A DNA stretch of 64,000 bases. Source: Bradyrhizobium sp. RD5-C2 (GTDB lineage: Bacteria > Pseudomonadota > Alphaproteobacteria > Rhizobiales > Xanthobacteraceae). Where the stretch lies: contig NZ_BOVL01000019.1 of NCBI RefSeq assembly GCF_019972155.1, forward strand, positions 103,466-167,465, in the 5' to 3' direction. The notes under the pieces were generated by a model that had not been told where the DNA came from, made no database searches, and saw nothing but the letters and a program-made list of their open reading frames with translations. This document shows, in pieces, positions 25,715 through 34,909 of this stretch. The stretch's first letter is position 1, and every line of letters begins with the position of its first letter. Made by a program: the position numbers and the translations under genes.

Positions 25715-26064
25715 GCGACACGGTTGAGCCTGACGCGGACGCAGCTCTGGTGATCGAATACGAGCTCGACGCACCGCCTGAAAAAGTATGGCGCGCCGTC
25801 ACCATTCCAGCCCTGCGCGAGCGCTGGCTACCTGATTGCGATCTCGCGGGCGCTGAGCCCCTATCGTCGGTCGCAGGCGAAGAGGTGCGTTACCGGCTGC
25901 GCGATTCCGAGCCGCCGTTTCGCGAGAGTCACGTCACCTTCCGGATCGAGCCGAACGAAGCCGGCGGCACCCGGTTTCGCATCATCCAGGAAGCCTGCCA
26001 CAAGCGAGCAAGCCAGCCGCAAGCGGCCAACAGCAACAGCCGCGTACTGATGCGCGCGGCCTGA
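25711..26064 (+). CDS. SRPBCC/AHSA1-like protein, ArsR-coupled
   Basis: 117 residues from an ATG overlapping the arsR stop. IEYELDAPPEKVWRAVTIPALRERWLP is the START/AHSA1 opening and HVTFRIEPNEAGGTRFRIIQE the late strands; a short C-terminal helix follows. It is a little shorter than typical AHSA1 proteins (about 140-160), so the ligand pocket may be minimal. The arsR-SRPBCC gene pair is a common arrangement in which both are auto-repressed. The ligand is unknown. Confidence 0.85.
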   Translation: MSDTVEPDADAALVIEYELDAPPEKVWRAVTIPALRERWLPDCDLAGAEPLSSVAGEEVRYRLRDSEPPFRESHVTFRIEPNEAGGTRFRIIQEACHKRASQPQAANSNSRVLMRAA

Positions 26065-26120
26065 TCGCAGACTTCATCATCCGCTGAAACTTCATCACCT
26101 GCTGAAATGGGAGGTCGCCG

Positions 26121-26723
26121 ATGCGCGACATGATGCAACTCGTCCCGATGGTCGTCGAGCAGTCGTCCCGCGGCGAACGGTCCTTCGATATCTATTCCAG
26201 GCTGCTGCGCGAACGCATCATCTTCCTCAACGGCGAGGTCAATGATGCGATGTCCGGGCTGGTCTGCGCGCAGCTGCTGTTCCTCGAGGCCGACAACCCG
26301 AACAAGCCGATCAACCTCTACATCAACTCCTATGGCGGCGTGATCTCCAGCGGGCTTGCGATGTACGACACCATGCAGTTCATCAAGACGCCGGTGCACA
26401 CGCTGTGCATGGGCACTGCGCGGTCGATGGGATCGTTCCTGCTGATGGCCGGCGAGCCCGGTCATCGCGCCGCGCTCCCGAATGCCAGCCTCCACGTGCA
26501 TCAGCCGCTCGGCGGCTTCCAGGGCCAGGCCACCGACATCCAGATCCATGCCGCCGAGATGCAGGCGACCAAGCGGCGCATCATCCGACTCTACGCGCAG
26601 CATTGCCGGCGCACCGAGGCCGACGTGGAACGGACCTTGGACCGCGATCACTTCATGTCGGCGGAGCAGGCGCTCGAATGGGGACTGATCGACAGGGTTT
26701 TTGCAGCGCGCGACGCCGCCTAA
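26121..26723 (+). CDS. clpP: ClpP-family serine protease (paralogue)
   Basis: 200 residues with the ClpP fold. The oxyanion segment is YINSYGGVISSGLAMYDTM, the nucleophile Ser is in GTARSMGSFLL (about 101), the His in ASLHVHQPLGG (about 126) and the Asp lies in TDIQIHA or the DRDHFM region. The Ser, His and Asp needed are present. The residues before the Ser (TARSMG) differ from the QAASMG of housekeeping ClpP, and no clpX is adjacent. It is likely a secondary ClpP that may form mixed rings. GGGAGG precedes the ATG. Confidence 0.92.
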   Translation: MRDMMQLVPMVVEQSSRGERSFDIYSRLLRERIIFLNGEVNDAMSGLVCAQLLFLEADNPNKPINLYINSYGGVISSGLAMYDTMQFIKTPVHTLCMGTARSMGSFLLMAGEPGHRAALPNASLHVHQPLGGFQGQATDIQIHAAEMQATKRRIIRLYAQHCRRTEADVERTLDRDHFMSAEQALEWGLIDRVFAARDAA

Positions 26724-27039
26724 TGGCCTGGCATTACTTTATCTGAATACCGGAGCCTGCACCGCGGCTAAGCAGAATTGTGTCCAGACCCTGGCTTGCT
26801 CATGAATTAGGCCGGTCTGATTAGATTTTAGGCGCGACGGAATAGCGCAGCAGCAGCTTGCTCCCGCAATGCGGGAAAAGGTCCGGATTCATAATCCATT
26901 AGCGAACCCGAGCCGTTTGGCACGGCATTTGATTCTAAGGGTCCCGGCTGTGCCCGCGTAGTGGATGTCTTCCGCGTGGTGAACCTCAGTCGAAACTCCC
27001 GGTGTTCGTTCGCACCGGGCCCAAGCGGGGATAGGACTC
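26724..27039. other. 316-bp regulatory region upstream of glnK-2
   Basis: No gene is seen. It contains a sigma-54-like promoter at 26918-26933, about 107 bp before glnK-2, and a short hairpin CCCGCAATGCGGG near 26862-26874 followed by AAAA. A TGCACC half-site at about 26758 resembles half an NtrC site but its partner is weak. The long 5' leader (about 95 nt) precedes the start codon. Confidence 0.5.
26918..26933 (+). promoter_or_regulatory. Sigma-54 (RpoN)-type promoter of glnK-amtB 2
   Basis: TGGCACGGCATTTGAT has a perfect -24 element TGGCAC and the right spacing to TTGA in place of the usual TTGC at -12. Such -12 variants occur in functional RpoN promoters. Location upstream of a nitrogen-regulated glnK operon supports it. 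Confidence 0.7.
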
Positions 27040-27378
27040 ATGAAAATTGTTATGGCGATCATTAAGCCATTCAAGCTGGAAGAGGTCCGTGACGCCCTGA
27101 CCGCCATTGGCGTTCACGGTCTCACGGTGACGGAAGTCAAGGGGTACGGCCGTCAGAAGGGCCACACGGAAATCTATCGCGGCGCCGAATATGCGGTGAG
27201 CTTCCTGCCCAAGATCAAGATCGAGGTCGCAGTCGCCTCCGATCAGGTCGACAAGACAATCGACGCCATCACCTCCGCCGCCAAGACCGGACAGATCGGC
27301 GACGGCAAGATCTTCGTCATCAGCCTCGAGCACGCCGTGCGCATCCGCACCGGCGAGGCCGATGCCGCGGCCCTCTGA
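27040..27378 (+). CDS. glnK: Nitrogen regulatory P-II protein GlnK (copy 2)
   Basis: 112 residues, closely similar to copy 1 throughout, including the full T-loop with Tyr51 and the B-loop GQIGDGKIFV. Differences are in the last third (for example VSFLPKIKIEVAVASDQVDKTIDAI). It is followed by amtB-2 after 39 bp, with a shared intrinsic terminator, and preceded by a sigma-54-type promoter. It is likely the nitrogen-starvation-induced copy (inference from promoter). Confidence 0.96.
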   Translation: MKIVMAIIKPFKLEEVRDALTAIGVHGLTVTEVKGYGRQKGHTEIYRGAEYAVSFLPKIKIEVAVASDQVDKTIDAITSAAKTGQIGDGKIFVISLEHAVRIRTGEADAAAL

Positions 27379-27417
27379 TTTCGCGCTCAACCTTTAAGAC
27401 CTCAGGAGTGAAATAAC

Positions 27418-28866
27418 ATGACGTTCAAGCGTCCCTATGGCGCGGGACTGGCGGCCCTCGCAGTTGGCCTCTTTGCCGCAACCGCCGCCTACGCCGAGCC
27501 AACCGTCAACAAGGGCGACAACGCCTGGATGCTGACATCGACGGTGCTGGTGCTGTTGATGACCATCCCGGGCCTCGCGCTGTTCTATGGCGGCCTCGTC
27601 CGCTCCAAGAACATGCTCTCGGTGCTGGCGCAGGTGTTCTACACCGTCTGCATCGTCACCGTGCTCTGGGCCCTCTACGGCTACAGCCTCGCCTTCACCG
27701 GCGGCTCCGACTTCATCGGCGGCTTCTCCAAGGCCTTCCTGATGGGCGTCACGCCGGACTCCAAGGCTGCGACCTTCTCGGTCGACGCCAACATCTCGGA
27801 GCTCGTCTATATGTGCTTCCAGATGACCTTCGCGGCGATCACGCCGGCCCTCATCGTCGGCGCCTTTGCCGAGCGGATGAAGTTCGCCGCGATCGCGCTG
27901 TTCATCCCGATCTGGGTCACCGTGATCTACTTCCCGATCGCGCACATGGTCTGGTACTGGCCGGGCCCGGACGCGATCCAGGATGCTGCCAAGGCGCTCG
28001 CCGCTGCGGCTGACGGCGATGCCAAGACGAAGGCGCAGGCCGCCCTCGACGCTATCAACGCCGACGCCGGCTGGATCTTCAAGAAGGGTGCGATCGACTT
28101 CGCCGGCGGCACCGTCGTGCACATCAACGCCGGCATCGCCGGCCTGGTCGGCGCGCTCCTGATCGGCAAGCGCACCGGCTACGGCAAGGAGCTGATGGCT
28201 CCGCACTCGCTGACCATGACCATGATCGGCGCCTCGCTGCTCTGGGTCGGCTGGTTCGGCTTCAACGCTGGTTCGAACCTCGAAGCCAATGGCGGCGCTG
28301 CGCTCGCCATGACCAACTCCTTCGTGGCCACGGCCGCGGCGGCGCTGGCCTGGATGTTCGCGGAATGGATCATCAAGGGCCATCCCTCGCTGCTCGGCGC
28401 GCTCTCGGGCGCGGTCGCGGGCCTCGTCGCGGTGACGCCTGCGGCCGGTTACGCCGGTCCGATGGGTGCCATCGTGCTCGGCCTCGTGGTCGGCGTGGTC
28501 TGCCTGTTCTTCTGCACGGTCGTGAAGAACGCGCTCGGCTATGACGACTCGCTCGATGTGTTCGGCGTCCACTGCGTCGGCGGCATCATCGGCGCGCTTG
28601 GCACCGGCATCCTGGTGAACCCGGCGCTCGGTGGTGCCGGCATCATCGACTACACCGCGATCCCGCCGAAGGTTGCCGATTACGACTTCGTGGCGCAGAT
28701 GACCTCGCAGGTCTGGGGCGTCGGCACCACGCTGGTGTGGTCGGGCATCGGCTCGGCGATCCTCTACAAGATCGTGGACGTGATCGTCGGCCTGCGTGCC
28801 AACGTCGAGACCGAGCGTGAAGGCCTCGACATCACCGAGCACACGGAGCGCGCCTACAACATGTAA
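27418..28866 (+). CDS. amtB: Ammonium transporter AmtB (copy 2)
   Basis: 482 residues with a signal peptide (ends ATAAYAEP) and 11 membrane helices. Twin pore histidines are in GGTVVHINAG and DVFGVHCVGG. Compared with copy 1 it has a longer loop with KALAAAADGDAKTKAQAALDA before the sixth helix and a C-terminal tail REGLDITEHTERAYNM ending with the Tyr-containing segment typical of GlnK-gated AmtB. It forms an operon with glnK-2 and is terminated at 28953-28988. Confidence 0.95.
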   Translation: MTFKRPYGAGLAALAVGLFAATAAYAEPTVNKGDNAWMLTSTVLVLLMTIPGLALFYGGLVRSKNMLSVLAQVFYTVCIVTVLWALYGYSLAFTGGSDFIGGFSKAFLMGVTPDSKAATFSVDANISELVYMCFQMTFAAITPALIVGAFAERMKFAAIALFIPIWVTVIYFPIAHMVWYWPGPDAIQDAAKALAAAADGDAKTKAQAALDAINADAGWIFKKGAIDFAGGTVVHINAGIAGLVGALLIGKRTGYGKELMAPHSLTMTMIGASLLWVGWFGFNAGSNLEANGGAALAMTNSFVATAAAALAWMFAEWIIKGHPSLLGALSGAVAGLVAVTPAAGYAGPMGAIVLGLVVGVVCLFFCTVVKNALGYDDSLDVFGVHCVGGIIGALGTGILVNPALGGAGIIDYTAIPPKVADYDFVAQMTSQVWGVGTTLVWSGIGSAILYKIVDVIVGLRANVETEREGLDITEHTERAYNM

Positions 28867-28952
28867 GAGGTTCTCCCGGGACGCGACCTCCCCAAGCGGT
28901 CGTTCCCAGAACTACGGTTCGGGCACATACCCGGCAATGTCCGGACCGTTGA

Positions 28953-28988
28953 GGGGCTCCAGCGCAAGTTGGAGCCCCTTTCTTTTTT
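28953..28988 (+). terminator. Intrinsic terminator of glnK-amtB 2
   Basis: GGGGCTCCA (28953-28961) pairs with TGGAGCCCC (28970-28978), a perfect 9-bp stem with an 8-nt loop, followed by TTTCTTTTTT. It lies 87 bp past the amtB-2 stop. Confidence 0.9.
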
Positions 28989-29068
28989 CTGCGGATTGAG
29001 AAAATAATGTCGGAATTGCCTGCTATCGTGGAACAACAGGCTACAGAGAACAAAAACGGGAGGACGTC

Positions 29069-29473
29069 ATGAAGGTGCAAGGCAGGTGCTATTGCGGCAA
29101 CGTGCGCTATGAGGCCGAAGGCGAACCGATGATGGCGGCGCAGTGCCTGTGCCGCGAATGCCAGTACATCACCGGCGGCGGACCGAACATGTTCATGGCG
29201 ATGCCGACCACCGGCTTCAAATACACCGCCAGCCAACCCAAGCAGTTCACCCGCAAGGACCTTGAGCGCGCCGTGACGCGGGAATTCTGCCCGGAATGCG
29301 GCACCCATCTCGTGACCAAGGTGCCTGGCCTGCCCGCCACGATCCTGAAGGTCGGCACGTTCGACGACCCCAGTGTGTTCACCCCGCAGATGACAATCTA
29401 CACCTGCGACAAGCAGACCTTCCACCATGTCCCCGACGGCAAGCCGTCATTCGAGAAGCTGCCGGCACGGTGA
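29069..29473 (+). CDS. GFA (CENP-V/glutathione-dependent formaldehyde-activating) family protein
   Basis: 134 residues. Zinc ligands of the Mss4-like fold are Cys in CYCGNVRYEAEG, CLCRECQYITGG and EFCPECGTHL. The family was named for Gfa, which joins formaldehyde to glutathione, but most members are uncharacterised and this one lacks any formaldehyde pathway nearby. GGGAGGA precedes the ATG. It is convergent with a diguanylate cyclase gene. Confidence 0.9.
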   Translation: MKVQGRCYCGNVRYEAEGEPMMAAQCLCRECQYITGGGPNMFMAMPTTGFKYTASQPKQFTRKDLERAVTREFCPECGTHLVTKVPGLPATILKVGTFDDPSVFTPQMTIYTCDKQTFHHVPDGKPSFEKLPAR

Positions 29474-29507
29474 GGCGCTACAATTCGTAGCCCGGATGAA
29501 GCGAAGC

Positions 29508-30281
29508 TCACGCCGCGTCGCGTGCGTGTTCGACGCGGTCGCGGCCGTGGCGCTTGGCGGCGTAGAGCGCTTGGTCGGCGGTTCGCATCAGGCCGCTCAG
29601 ATCGAAGCCAGAGTCCTTCAAGGTGAAGCCGATGCTGATCGTCACCGGCAGAAGGGTCACGCCGTCGAGGATGGTCCGGCCTGCGCAGTCGCGGCGGATT
29701 TCCTCGGCGCCTTGCGCGGCCTGCTCGTGGCTCAGGCCGGTCACCACAGCTGCAAATTCCTCGCCGCCGTAGCGGGCGACCAGCGCGCCGTGCCGGCTCG
29801 CGAACTGGCGCAGAACGTCGGCGATCTCGACCAGCACCTTGTCGCCGATCTCATGTCCGTAGCGGTCGTTGATCGACTTGAAATGGTCGATGTCGCACAT
29901 CAGAACCGCAACCGACGCGCCGTCCGCCTGCGCCTGGTCGAGCGCCGCGGCGGCCTCAGTGTCGAAGCCGCGGCGATTCAACAGGCCGGTCAGCTGGTCG
30001 GTCTGCGAGATCTGGGCGAGCTGACGGCGGGTATGCGCGAGCTCCAGCATCAACAGGCCGGCGCGATAGGACATCGCGCCGCTGAGCGCGATCGAAATGA
30101 ACACACCGGCGGTGAGCCCGAACAGCTGCATCTGGCCGACCGTGATCGGCGCGGCCAGATCGCGGCCGAACACCAGCATGCCGATGGTGAAGGACATCAC
30201 CGCGGTCATGCCGGCGGCAATGACCATCACCTTGCCGGTGCGGCGCAGAACATCGCCGCGTGTCTCGATCCTGATGGCCAT
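29508..30281 (-). CDS. Membrane diguanylate cyclase (GGDEF)
   Basis: 257 residues from the ATG at 30281 (GAGG upstream). Two membrane helices (about 17-40 and 50-75) with a tiny loop leave no real sensor domain. A short coiled segment (ELAHTRRQLAQISQ) leads to a GGDEF domain with TDQLTGLLNRRG, DIDHFKSINDRYGHEIGDKVL and an intact active site ARYGGEEF. There is no RxxD inhibitory site in the normal place. It makes c-di-GMP at the inner membrane. Confidence 0.9.
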   Translation of the reverse strand: MAIRIETRGDVLRRTGKVMVIAAGMTAVMSFTIGMLVFGRDLAAPITVGQMQLFGLTAGVFISIALSGAMSYRAGLLMLELAHTRRQLAQISQTDQLTGLLNRRGFDTEAAAALDQAQADGASVAVLMCDIDHFKSINDRYGHEIGDKVLVEIADVLRQFASRHGALVARYGGEEFAAVVTGLSHEQAAQGAEEIRRDCAGRTILDGVTLLPVTISIGFTLKDSGFDLSGLMRTADQALYAAKRHGRDRVEHARDAA

Positions 30282-30425
30282 GTCCGTCCGCAGATCCTCG
30301 CAATCCGCGGGATCATTCGGTCGTGCTGTGTTGCGAATTGCTGAAGGAACTCGTGACGCCCGCGCTGGCCTTAATGGTGGGTAAAGCGGATCACTCGAAT
30401 GCACCGCAATGACCAGCAAGCGGCG

Positions 30426-30899
30426 TCAGTCGACCAGGATTTCTTCGTCCGGCAGCTCGCTTGGCGCGCCGTCACTCAGATAGCTTTCGAGGATATTGGC
30501 CAGCGACAGCGGCGTGAGGCGCTCGTCCGCGCCGGATAGATCGGCGATCGCCCACCACCTGAAGCAATCGAGCACCTTCGCCTCGGCTTTGTCGGCCATG
30601 ACAGGGTCGAACCGATCCGTGTGAACGATCCGGTATTCTTCCTTCTGGGAGATCCGCCGGCCGCCCCAGTTGAAGATGTGATGACGCCGCCACACGGCGG
30701 GGCCGGGCGCGAAATCGATCAGCCCCAATTCCTCGGCCAGTTCCCGCTGCAACGTCGCTTCCGGCGTCTCATCGCCCTCGATGCCGCCACCGGGCGCGAT
30801 CCAGAAACAGTCGCCGCCGTGCGGCGGGCGAATCCGCATCAGCAGGACTTCGCGCTCGCCCGTGATGATGAGCGCCCTGACGGCGCGGCGGTGGATCAT
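30426..30899 (-). CDS. Nudix hydrolase
   Basis: 157 residues from the ATG at 30899 (a TTG 12 bp upstream is also in frame). The Nudix box GGGIEGDETPEATLQRELAE continuing to ELGL fits G-x5-E-x7-REU-x-EE-x-G-U exactly. Strands before it (ALIITGEREVLLMRIRPPHGGD) are standard. Nudix enzymes hydrolyse nucleoside diphosphates linked to another group; the substrate is not predictable here. It is in the same direction as the diguanylate cyclase gene but 144 bp away. Confidence 0.9.
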   Translation of the reverse strand: MIHRRAVRALIITGEREVLLMRIRPPHGGDCFWIAPGGGIEGDETPEATLQRELAEELGLIDFAPGPAVWRRHHIFNWGGRRISQKEEYRIVHTDRFDPVMADKAEAKVLDCFRWWAIADLSGADERLTPLSLANILESYLSDGAPSELPDEEILVD

Positions 30900-31079
30900 G
30901 GCTCGGAGCAATTTTGAAGCGGTTTTCTGAGAGGAGCGCTGATATCACGCGCCGGCCAAACGTGTCGCGCCGCCGATGGTTAATCGCGTCTTAACCTCGC
31001 CCTATCTATGGTGATTTGATCGGTTTACGGTCGGCTCCCCCTCACCTCCGACCGCAGTGAAAGTGCTGGCATTTCAACC

Positions 31080-32306
31080 ATGGCAATGACCGCCTCATCC
31101 GGCGTGGCGCAGGGCGCCGCCGATGCCACATCCGCCGGCCAGGCCGAGCGCTCCCCATTCGTGCGAACCACCGAACTGCTGGCGCCGTACCAGCCGGCTA
31201 AGCCCTTGATTACACTGTCGGTCGGCGAACCGCAGCATCCCGTGCCCGACTTCGTCGGGCCGGTGCTGGCAAAACACACCGCAGAGTTCGGCCGTTACCC
31301 GATGGCCAAGGGCATCGAGCCGTTCCGCCGCGCGGTCGCGACCTGGCTCGGAAGCCGGTTCCAATTGCCGCGTCCAGTCGATCCGGAGAGCGAGGTGTTG
31401 GTGCTCAACGGCAGCCGCGAGGGGCTGTTCTTCGCGGCGATCACAGCCGCGCGTTACGTCGCCCCGCGCAAGGGACGGCCGGCGATCCTGATGCCGAATC
31501 CGTTCTATCCGGCCTATGGCGCCGGCGCGCGCGCGGCCGGCTGCGAGCAGATCCATCTGCCGACCACGCTCGCCAACGGTTTCCTGCCCGACCTCGATGC
31601 GATCGACGAGGCGACATGGGCCCGCACCGTCGCGTTCTTCATCGCCTCGCCGGCCAATCCGCAAGGCTCGGTCGCCTCGCGCGCCTATTTCGCGCGTCTG
31701 AAAGAGCTCGCCGACCGGTTCGGCTTCATGATCCTGTCCGACGAGTGCTACTCGGAGATCTATACCCGCGAGGCGCCAGGCAGCATGCTGGAATGCGCCG
31801 GTCCCGATTTCCGCAATGTCGTGGCGTTCCAGTCGCTGTCGAAGCGCTCGAACCTGCCGGGCATGCGGGTCGGCTTCGCCGCCGGCGACCGCAAGTTTCT
31901 CGCCGCGTTCCTCGAGTTGCGCAATGTCGCCGCACCGCAGGTGCCGGTGCCGTTGCAGCATGTCGCGGTTGCCGCCTATGGCGAAGAGGCGCATGTCGAG
32001 GAGAACCGCAGGCTCTATCGCATCAAGTTCGATTTCGCCGACCAGATCCTCGGCAACCGCTACGGCTACAAGCGTCCCGCCGGCGGCTTCTGCGTCTGGC
32101 TCGACGTCACCGATCGCGGCAGCGACGAGGCGGTGACCGTCAGACTCTATCGCGACGCCGGCGTTCGCGTGATTCCCGGCAGCTATCTGGCGCGCGAGCA
32201 GAACGACGGTTCCAATCCTGGCGCGGGCTATATCCGGCTTGCGCTGGTCTCCGACAGTGAATCAACGGCCGAGGCGATGCATCGCCTGGTCGAAACCCTG
32301 GGTTAA
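31080..32306 (+). CDS. Class I/II PLP aminotransferase, DapC-like
   Basis: 408 residues of fold-type I aminotransferase. Key features are GEPQHPVPDF near the substrate side, NGSREGLFF (phosphate loop), ASPANPQGSV, LSDECYSEIY (Asp and Tyr contacting PLP), and SLSKRSNLPGMRVGF with the Schiff-base Lys. The pattern resembles succinyldiaminopimelate aminotransferase of Rhizobiales. The enzyme would act in lysine and peptidoglycan biosynthesis, but kynurenine-type alternatives cannot be excluded. The 5' ATG is weakly preceded by a ribosome site. ftsK follows 22 bp on. Confidence 0.75.
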   Translation: MAMTASSGVAQGAADATSAGQAERSPFVRTTELLAPYQPAKPLITLSVGEPQHPVPDFVGPVLAKHTAEFGRYPMAKGIEPFRRAVATWLGSRFQLPRPVDPESEVLVLNGSREGLFFAAITAARYVAPRKGRPAILMPNPFYPAYGAGARAAGCEQIHLPTTLANGFLPDLDAIDEATWARTVAFFIASPANPQGSVASRAYFARLKELADRFGFMILSDECYSEIYTREAPGSMLECAGPDFRNVVAFQSLSKRSNLPGMRVGFAAGDRKFLAAFLELRNVAAPQVPVPLQHVAVAAYGEEAHVEENRRLYRIKFDFADQILGNRYGYKRPAGGFCVWLDVTDRGSDEAVTVRLYRDAGVRVIPGSYLAREQNDGSNPGAGYIRLALVSDSESTAEAMHRLVETLG

Positions 32307-32328
32307 TCGCGAAGCGCGAAGATTGAGT

Positions 32329-34809
32329 ATGCCAGCGATCGAACGTGTCATCCCTCTGGTCGGCCATCTGCCGCTCTCGCTGCGCGAGGCGCTGGCGCGG
32401 CGGCTGCGCGAACTCACTGGGCTTGGCCTGATCGCGCTGTCGGGCGCCATCACCGCTGCGCTGATGACCTGGTCGGTGCAGGATCCGTCGCTCAGTCATG
32501 CCACCTCGCGCGCGATCCGCAACGTGCTCGGCTATCCCGGCGCAATCGGCGCCGACCTCTTGATGCAGATTCTCGGCCTCGGCGCCATCATGCTGCTGCT
32601 GCCGGTGGCGGTATGGGGCTGGCGGATGCTGACGCATCGTCCGTTCGACCGCGAGGCGCTGCGGCTCGGCTGCTGGATCCTGTGCACGGTGATCGCGGCG
32701 GGCTTCGCCAGCTGCTGGCCGCACAATACGTCATGGCCGCTGCCGACCGGGCTCGGCGGCGTGGTCGGCGACGCGCTGCTGCGCACGCCGGCCGTCGTGT
32801 TCGGGCCGCCCGGCTTCCTCTATCGCGTCGTGCTCGGCCTGATCCTGTTTGTCGCGATGGCCGCGACCTTCCTGTTCGCCTGCGGTTGGGGCGCCAAGGA
32901 AGAAGACGAAGAGCTGACGCCGATCGCTGACGACGACGAGCCGTTCGTCGAAGAGGAAGACAACGACCGCAGCTCGGTATCGCTGGGCTGGCTATTCCAC
33001 GCGCTGATGAGCGCAAAAGCCCGGCTCGGCTGGCTGTTCGGTACCGCCTATAAATCGCTCGTGTCGAGCGGAGCGCAGGGCCGCAGCAGTGCGGCGTTCG
33101 AGCGCCAAGAGCCCAACATCGGCGGCGGCCGCGCCGCGCCCTCGATCGCGCCGGCGGCCGACGACCATGCCGAGGACGAAGACGAGGCCGAGGCTTTCGA
33201 CGACGAGGAAGAAGAGGATGACGAGGAGGAAGCTCCCGTCGCCCGCGCCCCGCGCAAGAAGGCCGAGCCGAAGCCGAAGAAGAAGAACTCCGACAAGTTC
33301 GAGCTGCCGTCGGTCTCCGTGCTCAGTGCGCCGAAGGCGAGCGATCGCCAGCCGCTGAGCAAGGCCGAGCTCGAAGCCAACTCGCGCTCGCTCGAAGGCG
33401 TGCTGCAAGATTTCGGCGTGCGTGGCGAGATCGTCAAGGCCAACCCCGGCCCGGTGGTCACGCTATACGAACTGGAGCCCGCGCCCGGCATCAAGTCGTC
33501 GCGCGTGATCGGATTGTCCGACGACATCGCCCGCTCGATGAGCGCATTGTCTGCGCGCGTCGCCGTGGTCGCTGGCCGCAATGCGATCGGCATCGAGTTG
33601 CCGAACGCGCATCGCGAGAAGGTCTATCTGCGCGAGCTGCTGGTCGCCAAGGAAAGCGTCGATTCGGTTGCGAAGCTGCCGCTGTGCCTCGGCAAGACGA
33701 TCGGCGGCGATCCCGTGATCATCGACCTCGCGCGCACGCCGCATATGCTGATCGCCGGCACCACCGGCTCCGGCAAATCGGTCGCGATCAACACCATGAT
33801 CCTGAGCCTGGTCTACCGGCTGCGTCCGGATCAGTGCCGCCTGATCATGGTCGACCCGAAGATGCTCGAACTCTCAGTCTATGACGGCATCCCGCATTTG
33901 CTGACGCCCGTCGTCACCGATCCGAAGAAAGCCGTTGTCGCGCTGAAATGGGCCGTGCGCGAGATGGAAGAGCGCTACAAGCGGATGGCCAAGCTCGGCG
34001 TGCGCAACATCGACGGCTACAATGCGCGCCTCGTCGAAGCCAAGGGCAAGGGCGAAGAGCTGACGCGCACCGTGCACACCGGCTTCGACAAGGAGAGCGG
34101 CAAGGCGATCTACGAGGAAGAGAAGCTCGACCTCGAGCCGCTGCCCTATATCGTCATCATCGTCGACGAAATGGCCGACCTGATGATGGTCGCCGGCAAG
34201 GACATCGAAGGCGCGGTGCAGCGCCTCGCGCAGATGGCGCGCGCCGCCGGCCTGCATGTGATCCTCGCCACGCAGCGTCCGTCGGTCGACGTCATCACCG
34301 GCACGATCAAGGCCAACTTCCCGACCCGCATCGCCTTCCAGGTGACCTCGAAGATCGACAGCCGCACCATCCTCGGCGAAATGGGCGCCGAGCAACTGCT
34401 CGGCCAGGGCGACATGCTCTATATGGCGGGCGGCGGCCGCATCAGCCGCGTGCACGGCCCGTTCGCGTCCGACGAGGAAGTCGAGAAGGTGGTGCGTCAC
34501 CTGAAGACGCAGGGCCAGCCGGAATACCTCGAAGCCGTCACCGCGGAAGAGCCGACCGACGAGGACGGCGCCGTTTTCGATGCCACCGGCATGGGTGGCG
34601 ACGGCGGCGGCGATCTGTTCACGCAGGCGGTTGCGATCGTCAAGCGCGACCGCAAGGCGTCGACCTCCTACATCCAGCGCCGGCTGCAGATCGGCTATAA
34701 CCGCGCCGCCTCGCTGATGGAGCGGATGGAACTTGAGGGCATCGTCGGCCCGGCGAATCACGCCGGAAAGCGCGAAATCCTGGTCGGGGAGGAAGAAGGC
34801 CAGTTCTGA
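32329..34809 (+). CDS. ftsK: DNA translocase FtsK
   Basis: 826 residues. The N-terminal membrane domain has about four helices (to about 185). A long acidic, Glu/Asp-rich and Lys/Pro-rich linker follows (about 190-325). The alpha/beta motor has Walker A GTTGSGKS and Walker B IIVDEMADLMM, and the gamma domain (KASTSYIQRRLQIGYNRAASLMERME) recognises polar DNA motifs. FtsK pumps DNA at the septum and activates XerCD dimer resolution. The ATG at 32329 lies close after the aminotransferase gene. Confidence 0.95.
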   Translation: MPAIERVIPLVGHLPLSLREALARRLRELTGLGLIALSGAITAALMTWSVQDPSLSHATSRAIRNVLGYPGAIGADLLMQILGLGAIMLLLPVAVWGWRMLTHRPFDREALRLGCWILCTVIAAGFASCWPHNTSWPLPTGLGGVVGDALLRTPAVVFGPPGFLYRVVLGLILFVAMAATFLFACGWGAKEEDEELTPIADDDEPFVEEEDNDRSSVSLGWLFHALMSAKARLGWLFGTAYKSLVSSGAQGRSSAAFERQEPNIGGGRAAPSIAPAADDHAEDEDEAEAFDDEEEEDDEEEAPVARAPRKKAEPKPKKKNSDKFELPSVSVLSAPKASDRQPLSKAELEANSRSLEGVLQDFGVRGEIVKANPGPVVTLYELEPAPGIKSSRVIGLSDDIARSMSALSARVAVVAGRNAIGIELPNAHREKVYLRELLVAKESVDSVAKLPLCLGKTIGGDPVIIDLARTPHMLIAGTTGSGKSVAINTMILSLVYRLRPDQCRLIMVDPKMLELSVYDGIPHLLTPVVTDPKKAVVALKWAVREMEERYKRMAKLGVRNIDGYNARLVEAKGKGEELTRTVHTGFDKESGKAIYEEEKLDLEPLPYIVIIVDEMADLMMVAGKDIEGAVQRLAQMARAAGLHVILATQRPSVDVITGTIKANFPTRIAFQVTSKIDSRTILGEMGAEQLLGQGDMLYMAGGGRISRVHGPFASDEEVEKVVRHLKTQGQPEYLEAVTAEEPTDEDGAVFDATGMGGDGGGDLFTQAVAIVKRDRKASTSYIQRRLQIGYNRAASLMERMELEGIVGPANHAGKREILVGEEEGQF

Positions 34810-34909
34810 TCGGGGGCGATCATCACGGAAAAACCATATCTCCCTCGGAAGAGGCGGGATAAAATCCGGCGAAGCGGGACGAGCGTCGAACAGAGACCTG
34901 ACATATCTG

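Noticed and set aside
26750..26775. NtrC-like enhancer upstream of glnK-2
   Set aside because: Only one TGCACC half is recognisable; the other half does not match GGTGCA.
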